NCBI RefSeq assembly: GCF_022376445.1
Contig: NW_025955069.1
Location: 1-64,000 of the forward strand
Direction: 5' to 3'
Source: Fomitopsis serialis
Lineage: Eukaryota > Basidiomycota > Agaricomycetes > Polyporales > Fomitopsidaceae
DNA length: 64,000 bases
Of the stretch, positions 30,720 to 40,144 are shown piece after piece. The notes under the pieces were generated by a model. The model did no database searches, had not been told where the DNA came from, and worked only from the letters and a program-made list of their open reading frames with translations. The translations under genes and the position numbers were made by a program. Position 1 is the first letter of the stretch. Each line of letters starts with the position of its first letter.

Positions 30720-33700
30720 ATGTCGACAACAACAACAAAGACCAAAACCAAAAGACGGACTCAACAGACTACTACTAGTCGACCCGTCACCCGCGCATCG
30801 AGCCGAGCTACGACGTATGCTCAGGGCAATATCCGGGACGTCGACGAGCGTCGTCCCGAGGACCAGGGCCCCGGTGAGCAAATGCCACCTCGCTCACCTA
30901 TCCCTGACGGTTCTGTTCGCAGAACCTCTTCGCCTCAGCACGTCGAGCAAGAGCTCGAGCACGAGCGCACACCACCCGCCCGCGCACTATCCCTGGAGCG
31001 CACACTACCCGCGGGCGCACCATCTCCTGCGCCCTCAGCTCGCTCCGAAACACGGCGCACGTCGGAGACCAGCATCCGTGACATGTGCCAAGACTTTTTC
31101 GACATGATCAACGACCGTCTCGAAGATTCGGACGAGGTCATCCGAAATGCGGCGAATTTCGCCAACACTGCCTTGCGTGACGTCATGGCAGCTCAGCAAC
31201 GAGCGGCCGAGACTCGCAACCTCACGCGGACGATGTTCCTGGACATCCGTAGACAACTGGACCGTCTTGGGTACGGACCAGCCGAAGAGGAAGACGAGGT
31301 ACGTGACGATGATCACGGACGCCATGCCTCTCCGCATTCTGTTGATAGCAGGCAACCATCGCCGCATATCCGCGATGACGACTACGTCGAGACCATGTCC
31401 CTCGACACTATGTTCGCGCCGAGGCGACCGAATGAATCCGACGCTCAATACGCCAACCGGGCCCGACGTCGGGATCAATTTCTGGACCGCCAAGGAATGG
31501 AGCAACGCCGACGCGAACGTGAAGCTCGCATCGCGCAGACCTGGCGCGAGGCTGCGGAACGACACGGAGGTGATCCGTACGCCAATCAGCAGGCCTACGC
31601 GCCGTACCCGGGTCCTCATGATGACGATGACGACCCGGGGGACGACTACGACGGTGACCCGCGCCAACCGTCGCCGCGAGACCCTAGGCCACCCCGAGAT
31701 CATCCAGATGCGGATGGTCAACGAGGTGGAGCCGCTCCGCCGCCACCTCCGCCACCTGGCGGACCACCCGATGGCGACGATGGAAGCAATGGGTCGGACG
31801 ATCGCGACGACGAGCAAGACCCTCAAGATGACGAGCAGGACGCGCGCGAGCCCCCGCGCCGAGATGAACGTCGCTTCACCCGTAGTCCCACATACTTAGC
31901 TGACCGACGTGTACCTTTGTACGATACACGCACTGGCAATAGACGAGTCCGTGACCCCTACGATCCGGACTACGATGACACTTTCAGAGCTGAAGGCCTT
32001 CGTATGATACGAAGGCTAGTCCGCGAAAAACTGTCTGAAAGCATGCCTGACAGCAATGCGCTCAAGAATATTAAGAACATACCCACACCCTCGCAGTACG
32101 ATGGTACTGACGACTACGAGCAGTTCGAAAACTGGCTCAAAAATTTACTTCGCTGGATGAGTCTCTTCCGTCTAGGTGGACCGACACTCGACAAAGAACG
32201 TTTGTATATACTTGGCCAGTTCTTGAAGGGAAAGGCTGCCGACTGGTATAACGATACCATCGATGCACCTACCGCGAACGGAAGGCCTTGGACGTTCCTT
32301 GAGGCACTCTGTGGTCTATTCGATAGATTCTTACACCATGCGACTGCCAGCACAGCAGCCGACAAGTTCTACGCTGCTAAATACACTAAAGAAGGTGGTA
32401 TTAACGGCCTCTGGGACTATCTCACGAAGTATGCGGCCCGTATGCCCATACCACCTGACGACTACACGTTCGCACGCGTGTTCACGGAGGCGCTTCCCAG
32501 CGACATCGGCGTGCCGCTGTTCCAGGCCAAAAACGTGTCCGTCGAGTCGACTCCTCTACAGCGACTCCGACGTCTTGCTCTGCAGCAAGAACACAACAAT
32601 AAGCAAGTCGCGGCCTACCGTTCAAAACACGCTGCGCGGGTTGCGACAACTATACCCAATACTGCAAGCAACCCTTCGACGCGAAGCACTGACCGTCGTG
32701 TCGAGTCGAACCATCGCGATAGCCGAGGGCAAAGTAGTGGCCAACAGGGCACTCGTAAGTTCATTCGTTTCGTTCGTCGCTCTGACCTCTTGGCTGCTGC
32801 AGCTCGCGGCGGAGGTGCGCCGCTGATTCGTCCTAAGGGACTGCAACAATCGTCTCAGCCGACCTCAAACATCCGTGGTGGTGTTGCACCTGCTTCGGGC
32901 AACCGTTCGTCAGGCCAGCAGGGTGCGTCGCACCAGTCTCATTCTCACGCACATGGCACTTCGCAGCACTCGCGCAAGTGCTTCAACTGTGGAGAAGAGG
33001 GACACTTCTCGAAGGACTGCCCTCATCCACCTCGCACAAACTTCCGTGCGGCGCGTATCGTCGATGATCGCGACGACCCCGACGCAAACGAGTCGGTCCT
33101 CCCGCCCGACAATCCTGTCGAGGCGCCCGAGGTGTCGCCGGATACAACGCCGGATGCTCCTTCATCTGCGGCCGAGGCAGCCAATGCCGATAACCAGGAC
33201 GAAGTACTCGCCCAGTTAGAGGACGAGTACCTCGCCATGGATGGATCGCAGTATGATCCTGATGAGTACATCATGATGGAGGATGCACTCGAGGATGATG
33301 ACAATGTCGTATACTACGGCTCAATGCGTCGCATCGAGGTTTCGCAGGTCGATAATGACTTGGTGGAGCACACCGAGACCTCACACGGAGACCATACGTC
33401 ATATGGGCTTCGTATCTTCCACATTCCTCGCGATGTTAGCACGCAGGACAGTGTCTTCGAGCTTGAGTGGCGCCGCGCGCTTAGTAATGGTGCTGACAAC
33501 ATCGACCTCGAGTCGATAGACAACGTTGCAGTGCGCGAGATCCTGCGTCGAGGCCCATCAATTGAAGCCGTCTCTGAACGCAGTGGTATAAGCTATGAAC
33601 ACATAGCCGAGGACTTCGTGGGACCTGCACCAGTGGACGCTGCAGTTGCCACTGGGTTAGGCGAGCCCGACGCCATGTCGATCTCTTCTGACGACTCGAT

Positions 33701-34664
33701 ACCATCTCTTGAAGAGATACCCGAGTCTGATCATGTTGTCCCGGACTTCACTGACGAAGAGACGTATGCTCTCGCGCTTACAGGCCGCTTGCGCACGCTG
33801 TGCCGCGAACTCCTTTGGACACGATACGAGCTGCTGCGCAGCCTCGAGCGCTACCGGCCAAGCGCAGAAGATCGCGAGCGCATTCGCAATCGACTGGACA
33901 ACCAAAACTGGTTGGTAGGTTCCATGAACATACCAGATTTATCTTACAACTATCTAGACGAGCCCTCGTTTGCCACGACCATTGCACTTGCCGAACAAGT
34001 GCTCAGAGAAGATGCAGACATGCATGACCCACCTCCGCCATACCCGGCATTACGAGCAATGCTGGCTCGTACTGGACGCATTCCCGACGCGCCCAACTCG
34101 AGTGTACAGCCCCTCGCAACACGTGCAACCGTGCGACGCGCTGTAACAGGTCGTCGACCCGACTTAACTCGGTATGACCAAACATGCCTTACCGCTTACC
34201 TGACAATCAACGGATTGCAGGCCTTAGTACTCCTCGACTCCGGAAGTACTACTGACTCCATAAGCCCCGACTTCGTGCGAGTCGCTGGTATCGAAGCTTT
34301 TGAACTCGAAAACCCGGCGATCCTTCAACTTGGCTGTGTCGGAAGCCGTTCACGCATCAACTACGGCGCGAACGTACCCGTGATCTGGGGTCAATTCAAA
34401 GGTGAGGTCTACTTCGATGTTGTGAATCTTGACCGCTACGATGCAGTGCTCGGCACACCGTTCATGCGGAAGTTCGGTGTATGCCTTGACTTCGCGAAGT
34501 CGGCAATCTGCATCGGAGACATTGCGATACCCGCATTGCTTCCGCGGGAGGAGGAGGACGCCGCAAATAGACGGCGACGTACCTTCCCTTCTCGCCGGAG
34601 TGTCACAAATACATCGCAGCAGACGCCTGCTCCGTCTGCGCCCCCGCCTAATCCCTCATATTGA
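30720..34664 (+). CDS. Gag-protease polyprotein of the Ty3/Gypsy element
   Basis: The frame of 1314 codons has a disordered basic and acidic N-terminus with a coiled-coil stretch (FDMINDRLEDSDEVIRNAAN). A retrotransposon gag core follows near residues 440-620 (PTPSQYDGTDDYEQFENWLK, LYILGQFLKGKAADWYNDTI), then a CCHC zinc knuckle (CFNCGEEGHFSKDC, about residue 755). An acidic linker follows, then an aspartic protease near the end (VLLDSGSTTDSISPDF and YDAVLGTPFMRKFG). Having the protease in the gag frame is common in this clade. The frame closes with UGA followed by CUAG, and pol continues in the same frame. The start is the first ATG after the LTR, 113 bases downstream. Confidence 0.93.
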   Translation: MSTTTTKTKTKRRTQQTTTSRPVTRASSRATTYAQGNIRDVDERRPEDQGPGEQMPPRSPIPDGSVRRTSSPQHVEQELEHERTPPARALSLERTLPAGAPSPAPSARSETRRTSETSIRDMCQDFFDMINDRLEDSDEVIRNAANFANTALRDVMAAQQRAAETRNLTRTMFLDIRRQLDRLGYGPAEEEDEVRDDDHGRHASPHSVDSRQPSPHIRDDDYVETMSLDTMFAPRRPNESDAQYANRARRRDQFLDRQGMEQRRREREARIAQTWREAAERHGGDPYANQQAYAPYPGPHDDDDDPGDDYDGDPRQPSPRDPRPPRDHPDADGQRGGAAPPPPPPPGGPPDGDDGSNGSDDRDDEQDPQDDEQDAREPPRRDERRFTRSPTYLADRRVPLYDTRTGNRRVRDPYDPDYDDTFRAEGLRMIRRLVREKLSESMPDSNALKNIKNIPTPSQYDGTDDYEQFENWLKNLLRWMSLFRLGGPTLDKERLYILGQFLKGKAADWYNDTIDAPTANGRPWTFLEALCGLFDRFLHHATASTAADKFYAAKYTKEGGINGLWDYLTKYAARMPIPPDDYTFARVFTEALPSDIGVPLFQAKNVSVESTPLQRLRRLALQQEHNNKQVAAYRSKHAARVATTIPNTASNPSTRSTDRRVESNHRDSRGQSSGQQGTRKFIRFVRRSDLLAAAARGGGAPLIRPKGLQQSSQPTSNIRGGVAPASGNRSSGQQGASHQSHSHAHGTSQHSRKCFNCGEEGHFSKDCPHPPRTNFRAARIVDDRDDPDANESVLPPDNPVEAPEVSPDTTPDAPSSAAEAANADNQDEVLAQLEDEYLAMDGSQYDPDEYIMMEDALEDDDNVVYYGSMRRIEVSQVDNDLVEHTETSHGDHTSYGLRIFHIPRDVSTQDSVFELEWRRALSNGADNIDLESIDNVAVREILRRGPSIEAVSERSGISYEHIAEDFVGPAPVDAAVATGLGEPDAMSISSDDSIPSLEEIPESDHVVPDFTDEETYALALTGRLRTLCRELLWTRYELLRSLERYRPSAEDRERIRNRLDNQNWLVGSMNIPDLSYNYLDEPSFATTIALAEQVLREDADMHDPPPPYPALRAMLARTGRIPDAPNSSVQPLATRATVRRAVTGRRPDLTRYDQTCLTAYLTINGLQALVLLDSGSTTDSISPDFVRVAGIEAFELENPAILQLGCVGSRSRINYGANVPVIWGQFKGEVYFDVVNLDRYDAVLGTPFMRKFGVCLDFAKSAICIGDIAIPALLPREEEDAANRRRRTFPSRRSVTNTSQQTPAPSAPPPNPSY

Positions 34665-34668
34665 CTAG
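34662..34668 (+). promoter_or_regulatory. Candidate stop-codon readthrough site (UGA CUAG) between gag and pol
   Basis: The gag frame stops at TGA (34662-34664), directly followed by CTAG, and the same frame stays open through pol. UGA-CUA is the best known readthrough context in animals and fungi (for example in peroxisomal isoforms of glycolytic enzymes). A fraction of ribosomes reading through would give the Gag-Pol fusion that such elements need. Reinitiation at the ATG at 34674 is the alternative. Confidence 0.6.
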
Positions 34669-34673
34669 CCGAG

Positions 34674-37600
34674 ATGGACAGTAGTGCGTCACCCGACCCA
34701 CTACAAACCGTCTCGTTCCACCGTATTACTGCTAATGAGTCAACTCCAGTTGCAGACGAAGCGCGCATCACACAGATCCGCGAGCAATTCATGACGAAAT
34801 ACGCTGAACTCTTCGGTCCAGTACCACCTGGACTACCCCCGGTACGAGAGGTCAATCACACTATACCCCTAGTTGATGACCGAAAACGGTACACTTACTA
34901 TCTACCTAAGTGCCCAGACTCTCTCAAGCCCAAATTGCTCGAGAAGATACAGCTCTACACCGCCAATGGCTGGTGGAAAGAGTGCCAGACAGAGCAAGCA
35001 GCACCAATGCTCTGCCTCGCGAAGAAAGACGGCGGACTACGCACCGTCACAGACGTTCGCCAGCGCAATGCGAACACCATCAAGGATGTAACGCCTTTTC
35101 CGGATCAAGACCAGATCCGGAATGACGTTGCCCGCGCTCGATACCGCTCGAAGATCGACATGTCAAACGCCTATGAACAGGTGTTAGTAGAACCGAAGGA
35201 CGTCCACAAGACCGCCTTCGCGACGATCTATGGTACGTTCTACAGCCTTGTTATGCAACAAGGGGATGCGAACGCCCCGTCTACGTTCCAACGCCTCATG
35301 ACATCGATCTTCCGCGATGCCATAGGGATATTTGTCCATGTTTATCTGGACGATATTTTTGTCTTTTCAGACACTCTCGAAGACCACGAGAGACACCTTG
35401 AATGGGTTTTCAAGAGGCTTCGTGAAAATCGACTGTACCTCAGTGTCAACAAATGCGCATTATTTGCGAGACGAGTTGACTGCCTCGGACACATCATTGA
35501 CGAGAAAGGACTCCATGCAGATACTGACAAAATGGCCCGAGTTCGCAACTGGCCTGTACCTCGGAACTACCATGAAGTACAGCGCTTTCTCGGCCTTGTG
35601 CAGTATCTCGCTCACTTCATGCCTAACCTCGCAGCATACACAGGTCCAATTTCGAGCATCACACGAAATGGCCAGTCATTCGACTGGCGACCTATTCATC
35701 AAAAGTGCTTTGACGAAATCAAGGCACTCGCGTGTAAGACACCCATCCTACGACCAATCGATCCTAGGAATTCCGACCCCATTTGGGTCATTACTGATGC
35801 ATCTACATCAGGAGTCGGTGCTGTATATGGCCAGGGCCCTCAGTGGGACAACTGCCGCCCGGCTGGCTTCATGTCGAAGAAGTTCACGTCCGCGCAGCAC
35901 GCGTACTTCACTTACGAGATGGAGGCCCTAGGCGTCCTCGAAGCACTCCTTAAATGGGAAGACAAACTGATCGGACGACATTTCAAGATCGTCACTGACC
36001 ATCGCGCGCTCGTCTTCATACAAGACAAGCGGAAGCTCGCGCCACGACTCGAGCGTTGGACGGAATACCTCAGTCGTTTTGACTTTGAGATTGTGTACGT
36101 CCAAGGCTCCAAGAACCTTGTCGCTGATTCATTCTCTCGCTACTTCTCTAGTGAGGGCGCCGACGTGTTACACGAGCCACAGGACTATGTCTCCGCGGAC
36201 ATAAGGATCGATCCCTACGGTGAGACACTTTCTGATGCTCGACTCGCAGAGATCCGAGCTCAGCGTGTTGTTGAACACGTCGAGCCTCGAGTTCGCGAAG
36301 CCGAGGAGCTTGCGGCTCACTACCCGCAAGGCCCTGATGCGTCCGACTCGGACGCAGACTCATCATCCGTTCAGGACGACCCAACCGCAATTGATTCCGC
36401 AATTGCCGGACCACCGCTCGACACGGTTGTCCAGCAAACCCTCGACCTGCAAGATACCGTGCGATCTGGCTATGCCAATGATCGTTTATTCAAGGCCATT
36501 ATGGACCACCCCGAGGATCACCGTATGTTCCTCGTACATGACGAGTTGCTTTGGTACAAGCCACACCCAGAAACTGAGGTATTATGCATACCTCGAGTCA
36601 AGGTACGTCGTCGACTACTACCTGAAATTATCCTCGACGAGGCGCATACTGCGCTCGGGCATCTGGGTACCCGACGGACGTCGGACTACGTCCGGCGATG
36701 GTACTGGTGGCCCAACATTGGCAAGGACATAGCCGCATTTTGCGCGAGCTGTAGCACCTGTCAGATGTCCAAATTTTCGCGCCAGAAGCCCACTGGACTG
36801 CTACATAGCATGCCTATCCCATTGCGACCTTGGCAGTCTGTTGGGATGGATTTCGTCGGCCCATTCCCCTCGTCACGAGGCTTTGATTACCTATGGGTAA
36901 TTATATGCCGACTGACTTCACACCTGCATCTGATTCCTGTTACGACTCGAGTACGAGCTTCCGAGCTCGCCTGGCTCTACTTCAAGGAAGTAGTCAGATT
37001 ACATGGTCTTCCGGAGTCCATAGTTTCGGACCGAGACCCCAAATTCACGTCGAAGTTCTGGAATGAACTTCATCGACTCATGGGTAATAAGTTACTCATG
37101 TCGACTGCATTTCATCCACAGACTGACGGCGTCTCGGAACGTGCTATCCAGACCATTTCGCAAATTCTGCGAAGCGTTGTTCGACCTGATCAGACCGACT
37201 GGGTCGACCGCCTACCCCTTGTCGAGTTTGCGATCAACTCGAGTGTCAATGCCTCGACCGGGTTCGCACCATTCGAGCTCACCTACGGATACATGCCCCG
37301 GATCATGCGCACGCTCGAAAACACGCCCGCGATGCCCGGAGTACGAGCATTTGCCGACCGCGCAGTCGAAAATCTGCTGATTGCCCATGACGCAATCATC
37401 GAGTCGCGCGTCACTCAGACGACGCATGCGAACCGTCGCCGACGCGCCGACAACCCTAATGGTGATGACCAACCTCGATACGAGGTTGGCAAACTCGTCT
37501 ACTTAAGTACTCACAATCTATCCCTACCGAAAGGACGAGCTAACAAGCTCGCCCCACGCTATGTAGGCCCCTACCAGATTGTCAGGGCACACCCCGACAC

Positions 37601-37988
37601 GTCAAACTACACACTGGAGCTGCCGGATGTGTTGCGGAAACGTCGCATTCACCCGACCTTCCATGCGTCGCTCCTTCGGCCTCATCAGCCGAATGACGAC
37701 ACCATGTTCCCGGGCCGAGACGTAACAAAATTTTACGACTTCGGACTCGACGGTGAACAGGAATACCTAGTCGATGAGATCCTCACTCATCGCTGGGTCA
37801 GTCGACGTATTGAGTTCCTGGTACGTTTTGACGATGGCGACATCCTCTGGGAGTCATATGATAACTGCAAGGATCTTGAAGCTCTTGACAGGTATCTCGA
37901 GCTACAAGGTATCTCGGACTGGCGAGAGCTGCCGCGACATACTGGACCCGACCGCCACGCGCGAAGATCAATGCGCCCTGGCGGGTGA
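34674..37988 (+). CDS. Pol polyprotein of the Ty3/Gypsy element
   Basis: The frame of 1104 residues has a reverse transcriptase (CLAKKDGGLRTVTDVRQRN, active-site VYLDDIFVFSDTLEDH), RNase H (WVITDASTSGVGAVYGQG, EALLKWEDKLIGRHFKIVTD) and integrase. The integrase shows the HHCC zinc-binding region (HTALGHLG, CASCSTCQ) and the D, D, E residues in GMDFVGPF, IVSDRDPKFTSKFW and HPQTDGVSERAIQ. The C-terminus (YLVDEILTHRWVSRRIEFLV, WESYDNCKDLEALDRYLELQ) looks like a chromodomain, which guides integration to modified chromatin in chromoviruses. No frameshift or internal stop is seen. It lies in the gag frame, 9 bases beyond the gag stop codon. Confidence 0.95.
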   Translation: MDSSASPDPLQTVSFHRITANESTPVADEARITQIREQFMTKYAELFGPVPPGLPPVREVNHTIPLVDDRKRYTYYLPKCPDSLKPKLLEKIQLYTANGWWKECQTEQAAPMLCLAKKDGGLRTVTDVRQRNANTIKDVTPFPDQDQIRNDVARARYRSKIDMSNAYEQVLVEPKDVHKTAFATIYGTFYSLVMQQGDANAPSTFQRLMTSIFRDAIGIFVHVYLDDIFVFSDTLEDHERHLEWVFKRLRENRLYLSVNKCALFARRVDCLGHIIDEKGLHADTDKMARVRNWPVPRNYHEVQRFLGLVQYLAHFMPNLAAYTGPISSITRNGQSFDWRPIHQKCFDEIKALACKTPILRPIDPRNSDPIWVITDASTSGVGAVYGQGPQWDNCRPAGFMSKKFTSAQHAYFTYEMEALGVLEALLKWEDKLIGRHFKIVTDHRALVFIQDKRKLAPRLERWTEYLSRFDFEIVYVQGSKNLVADSFSRYFSSEGADVLHEPQDYVSADIRIDPYGETLSDARLAEIRAQRVVEHVEPRVREAEELAAHYPQGPDASDSDADSSSVQDDPTAIDSAIAGPPLDTVVQQTLDLQDTVRSGYANDRLFKAIMDHPEDHRMFLVHDELLWYKPHPETEVLCIPRVKVRRRLLPEIILDEAHTALGHLGTRRTSDYVRRWYWWPNIGKDIAAFCASCSTCQMSKFSRQKPTGLLHSMPIPLRPWQSVGMDFVGPFPSSRGFDYLWVIICRLTSHLHLIPVTTRVRASELAWLYFKEVVRLHGLPESIVSDRDPKFTSKFWNELHRLMGNKLLMSTAFHPQTDGVSERAIQTISQILRSVVRPDQTDWVDRLPLVEFAINSSVNASTGFAPFELTYGYMPRIMRTLENTPAMPGVRAFADRAVENLLIAHDAIIESRVTQTTHANRRRRADNPNGDDQPRYEVGKLVYLSTHNLSLPKGRANKLAPRYVGPYQIVRAHPDTSNYTLELPDVLRKRRIHPTFHASLLRPHQPNDDTMFPGRDVTKFYDFGLDGEQEYLVDEILTHRWVSRRIEFLVRFDDGDILWESYDNCKDLEALDRYLELQGISDWRELPRHTGPDRHARRSMRPGG

Positions 37989-38224
37989 TAGTTCCACTAT
38001 CTAGATCGGCGACTGACTCGCCGGAGTCGCCGCCCAACACCCCATTACCTGACGACCAACATTCGCCAGAAACTCTTTGAACTCGCGTCGAACATTCGCG
38101 ACTATCCCGCCGTGAAACTTGTACGCCGACGCGATGCCTATTAAAGTGCACGCCGCCATCACGCCGTGCTCACCAAACCATCTAATTGCTCAACTGTGCG
38201 TGCTCTACCCTCGCCTCTTTTACT

Positions 38225-39673
38225 ATGTCTGCTGCTATCCTTACTGCCGACGTCGACCACCCCATGGCCGACATCCATACTGTGCAGGTCGCCAATGGAC
38301 CTGTCACCAACCCTGTCGCGAACATCGCACAGGCGCCTGCGATGTGGCGCCACAACGAAGGCGTGAACGCCGTCTTGCACGCCAGCAACTGCGGCGTCTG
38401 CGACGCCTTTTTGCACCACGCAACCGACGCCCTCGGTACTCGCAACTACCAGGTCGCACGCACTGAACAGGACGACACCGCCGCCCGTTCTGCACGACGC
38501 GAAGCCTATGAACGAGGCTACGAGGATGCGCAACAGGACCGTGCGACGCTCGCAACCACGATCCAGCAACTTCAAGCTCGCATCGCGGAGCTCGAAGGCC
38601 AACTCGCCACCCGTGCAAACACCGGTGGACGATTTCCTGGAGGGGGAGGATTGGGACCTATTCGCAATAGGTTCGCCCCCTACAACACTGATTCCTCTGT
38701 CGATACTTACCTCGACAATAGCCTCACTCGCAGGTTCAACACGAATGAGCGTATCCGTGGACCCGCTCGCCACCAGACCCTCATCATGTCGGAGGTACCT
38801 CTGACCATCGACGAAGTCGACGGCGCACTGCGTCGAGCGCAGATCGACGACGCTGTAGGCCTCGCAGCCGTGCGCCAGCTTCAGCAATGGCGCAGGGCGA
38901 TCTTCGCCACCCTCGCTGTGGGACAACCCCTTTCAGTGACCCAAGAGGCCCTGCAAAACCATTGGGTTGGACTACCCGACTGGTACCTCCACCGTTTCCC
39001 TCGCACCCCCCGACTCGATCGCACGGCGAACCCGCCGTCCCAGGAGCAACACGAGACTCCTCCGCGCTATACCGACCCAGCCGAGAAGTGGGCATCTTAC
39101 TTCTCGCGCTACCCAAGAGCCCGCCTTCCTCGCGGACTCGTGCGCGACAACAGCGGTCAAGTCCCCATCGACCGCGCGAATCTTCATTGCATGATGATTC
39201 GCATCGCCTCTCCCCTCACGTCGACCCGACGTCGCTACAAGTCGGCCATCTTCGACACGCTTGCCGCCCTGTTCACCGACCCGCAGGTCTACGTCGCACA
39301 CCTCCAGGCTGCGAATGTCAATCCCGAACCGGCCCTCAATATCACCCCGTTGCCGGAGACGCAGAACGGGGCTGTCGTGACGGTTGACGTCACGATGACC
39401 ACTGTCGCGGTACATGCGGCGCGCTGCGGCATCACCCCGGAGTTCGTGCTTCACCACCTCTGCCTGTGGGCCCGAGACTACCTAGCGAGTGGACTACGAA
39501 CGGCAGACCTGGGTCCGACCGCGACTGGAGCCCCGCTGATGGCCGAGCACATCGATGGCGAGGTCGCACCAGGTGGACAACCCACGACTGGCCACGGCGA
39601 GCAGCCCATTCCGAACGTCGCAGCCGGCGAAGAGGCAATGGCGGTCGAGCCGCTTGGTCGGGACTCGGCGTAA
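38225..39673 (+). CDS. Third gene of the Ty3/Gypsy element, function unknown
   Basis: It lies between pol and the 3' LTR in the sense orientation but in another frame. The frame is open from an ATG at 38186; I prefer the second ATG at 38225 (MSAAILTADVDHPMADIHTV, 482 residues). There is a short cysteine pair (SNCGVCDAF), a coiled coil (ARREAYERGYEDAQQDRATL, TTIQQLQARIAELEGQLATR), a glycine-rich hinge and a helical C-terminal half (EVPLTIDEVDGALRRAQIDD, PDWYLHRFPRTPRLDR). It has no signal peptide or membrane segment, so the env-like position does not mean an envelope protein. It could be an accessory capsid or nucleic-acid-binding protein. How it would be translated, 237 bases after the pol stop, is unknown; a subgenomic or spliced RNA is likely. 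Confidence 0.75.
   Translation: MSAAILTADVDHPMADIHTVQVANGPVTNPVANIAQAPAMWRHNEGVNAVLHASNCGVCDAFLHHATDALGTRNYQVARTEQDDTAARSARREAYERGYEDAQQDRATLATTIQQLQARIAELEGQLATRANTGGRFPGGGGLGPIRNRFAPYNTDSSVDTYLDNSLTRRFNTNERIRGPARHQTLIMSEVPLTIDEVDGALRRAQIDDAVGLAAVRQLQQWRRAIFATLAVGQPLSVTQEALQNHWVGLPDWYLHRFPRTPRLDRTANPPSQEQHETPPRYTDPAEKWASYFSRYPRARLPRGLVRDNSGQVPIDRANLHCMMIRIASPLTSTRRRYKSAIFDTLAALFTDPQVYVAHLQAANVNPEPALNITPLPETQNGAVVTVDVTMTTVAVHAARCGITPEFVLHHLCLWARDYLASGLRTADLGPTATGAPLMAEHIDGEVAPGGQPTTGHGEQPIPNVAAGEEAMAVEPLGRDSA
38633..38651 (+). other. Internal copy of the polypurine tract (candidate central PPT)
   Basis: TTTCCTGGAGGGGGAGGAT here is identical over 19 bases to 39929-39947, the polypurine tract plus first base of the 3' LTR. 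It sits inside the third gene, 1.3 kb upstream of the 3' tract. Internal polypurine tracts act as second plus-strand primers in Ty1 and lentiviruses. Confidence 0.65.
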
Positions 39674-39928
39674 TGCCGAGGGATGGTTCGTCCTCTCTCC
39701 ATACTCCTTCTAAAAGTTTGTGTTTGCCGTATTCGCGATCCTATGTATCCGTTGTTCGTCGCACTTCGCACCGACGAGCTTATGCCTACTACCACTGAGT
39801 GGCTTGTTCACCACTTATTATGATTATGTATCTACGAATCCCCGTCGACTTTAGCTGCGACGGGTGTCTTCATTATGCACATTATGCTATATTCTATGTA
39901 CACTGCCCTATGTCGACGTCTACGACGT
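39674..39928 (+). other. Non-coding stretch between third gene and 3' polypurine tract
   Basis: About 255 bases of element DNA without an open frame, expected to be 3' untranslated sequence. Confidence 0.55.
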
Positions 39929-39932
39929 TTTC

Positions 39933-39946
39933 CTGGAGGGGGAGGA
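39933..39946 (+). other. Polypurine tract of the Ty3/Gypsy element
   Basis: CTGGAGGGGGAGGA directly abuts the TGTAAGG start of the 3' LTR. Confidence 0.85.
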
Positions 39947-40139
39947 TGTAAGGACGATGGTAAAGTAGTTTAGTCAGCGCCTTAGTCAGCGACCCGGAGT
40001 CCGCCGAAGGACCGTTTTATAGCTGACGCGCCCCGTTGCTCTCGTCGTCTTTTCCCCATCGTTGTACACCGCTCGCCCCTGCAATATACAGGCTTTGGCT
40101 AGCTCAGTACGGCGTCCGAGAAGACCTACACCCCTTACA
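39947..40139 (+). repeat. 3' LTR of the Ty3/Gypsy element
   Basis: 193 bp, identical by eye to 30414-30606, followed by the TTCCG duplication at 40140-40144. Confidence 0.95.
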
Positions 40140-40144
40140 TTCCG

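Larger units (their letters stand above)
30414..40139 (+). mobile_element. Complete Ty3/Gypsy (chromodomain) retrotransposon, 9.7 kb
   Basis: Two 193-bp LTRs that read identical by eye, 5-bp TSDs and a polypurine tract at the 3' LTR enclose intact gag-protease and pol frames plus a third gene. Domain order protease, reverse transcriptase, RNase H, integrase is that of Metaviridae, and the C-terminal chromodomain-like region places it with the chromoviruses. Identical LTRs and intact frames mark it as recent and probably still active. Confidence 0.95.

Noticed and set aside
38225..39673. Third Gypsy gene as an envelope protein (errantivirus-like)
   Set aside because: The position fits, but there is no signal peptide, membrane anchor or furin-like site.
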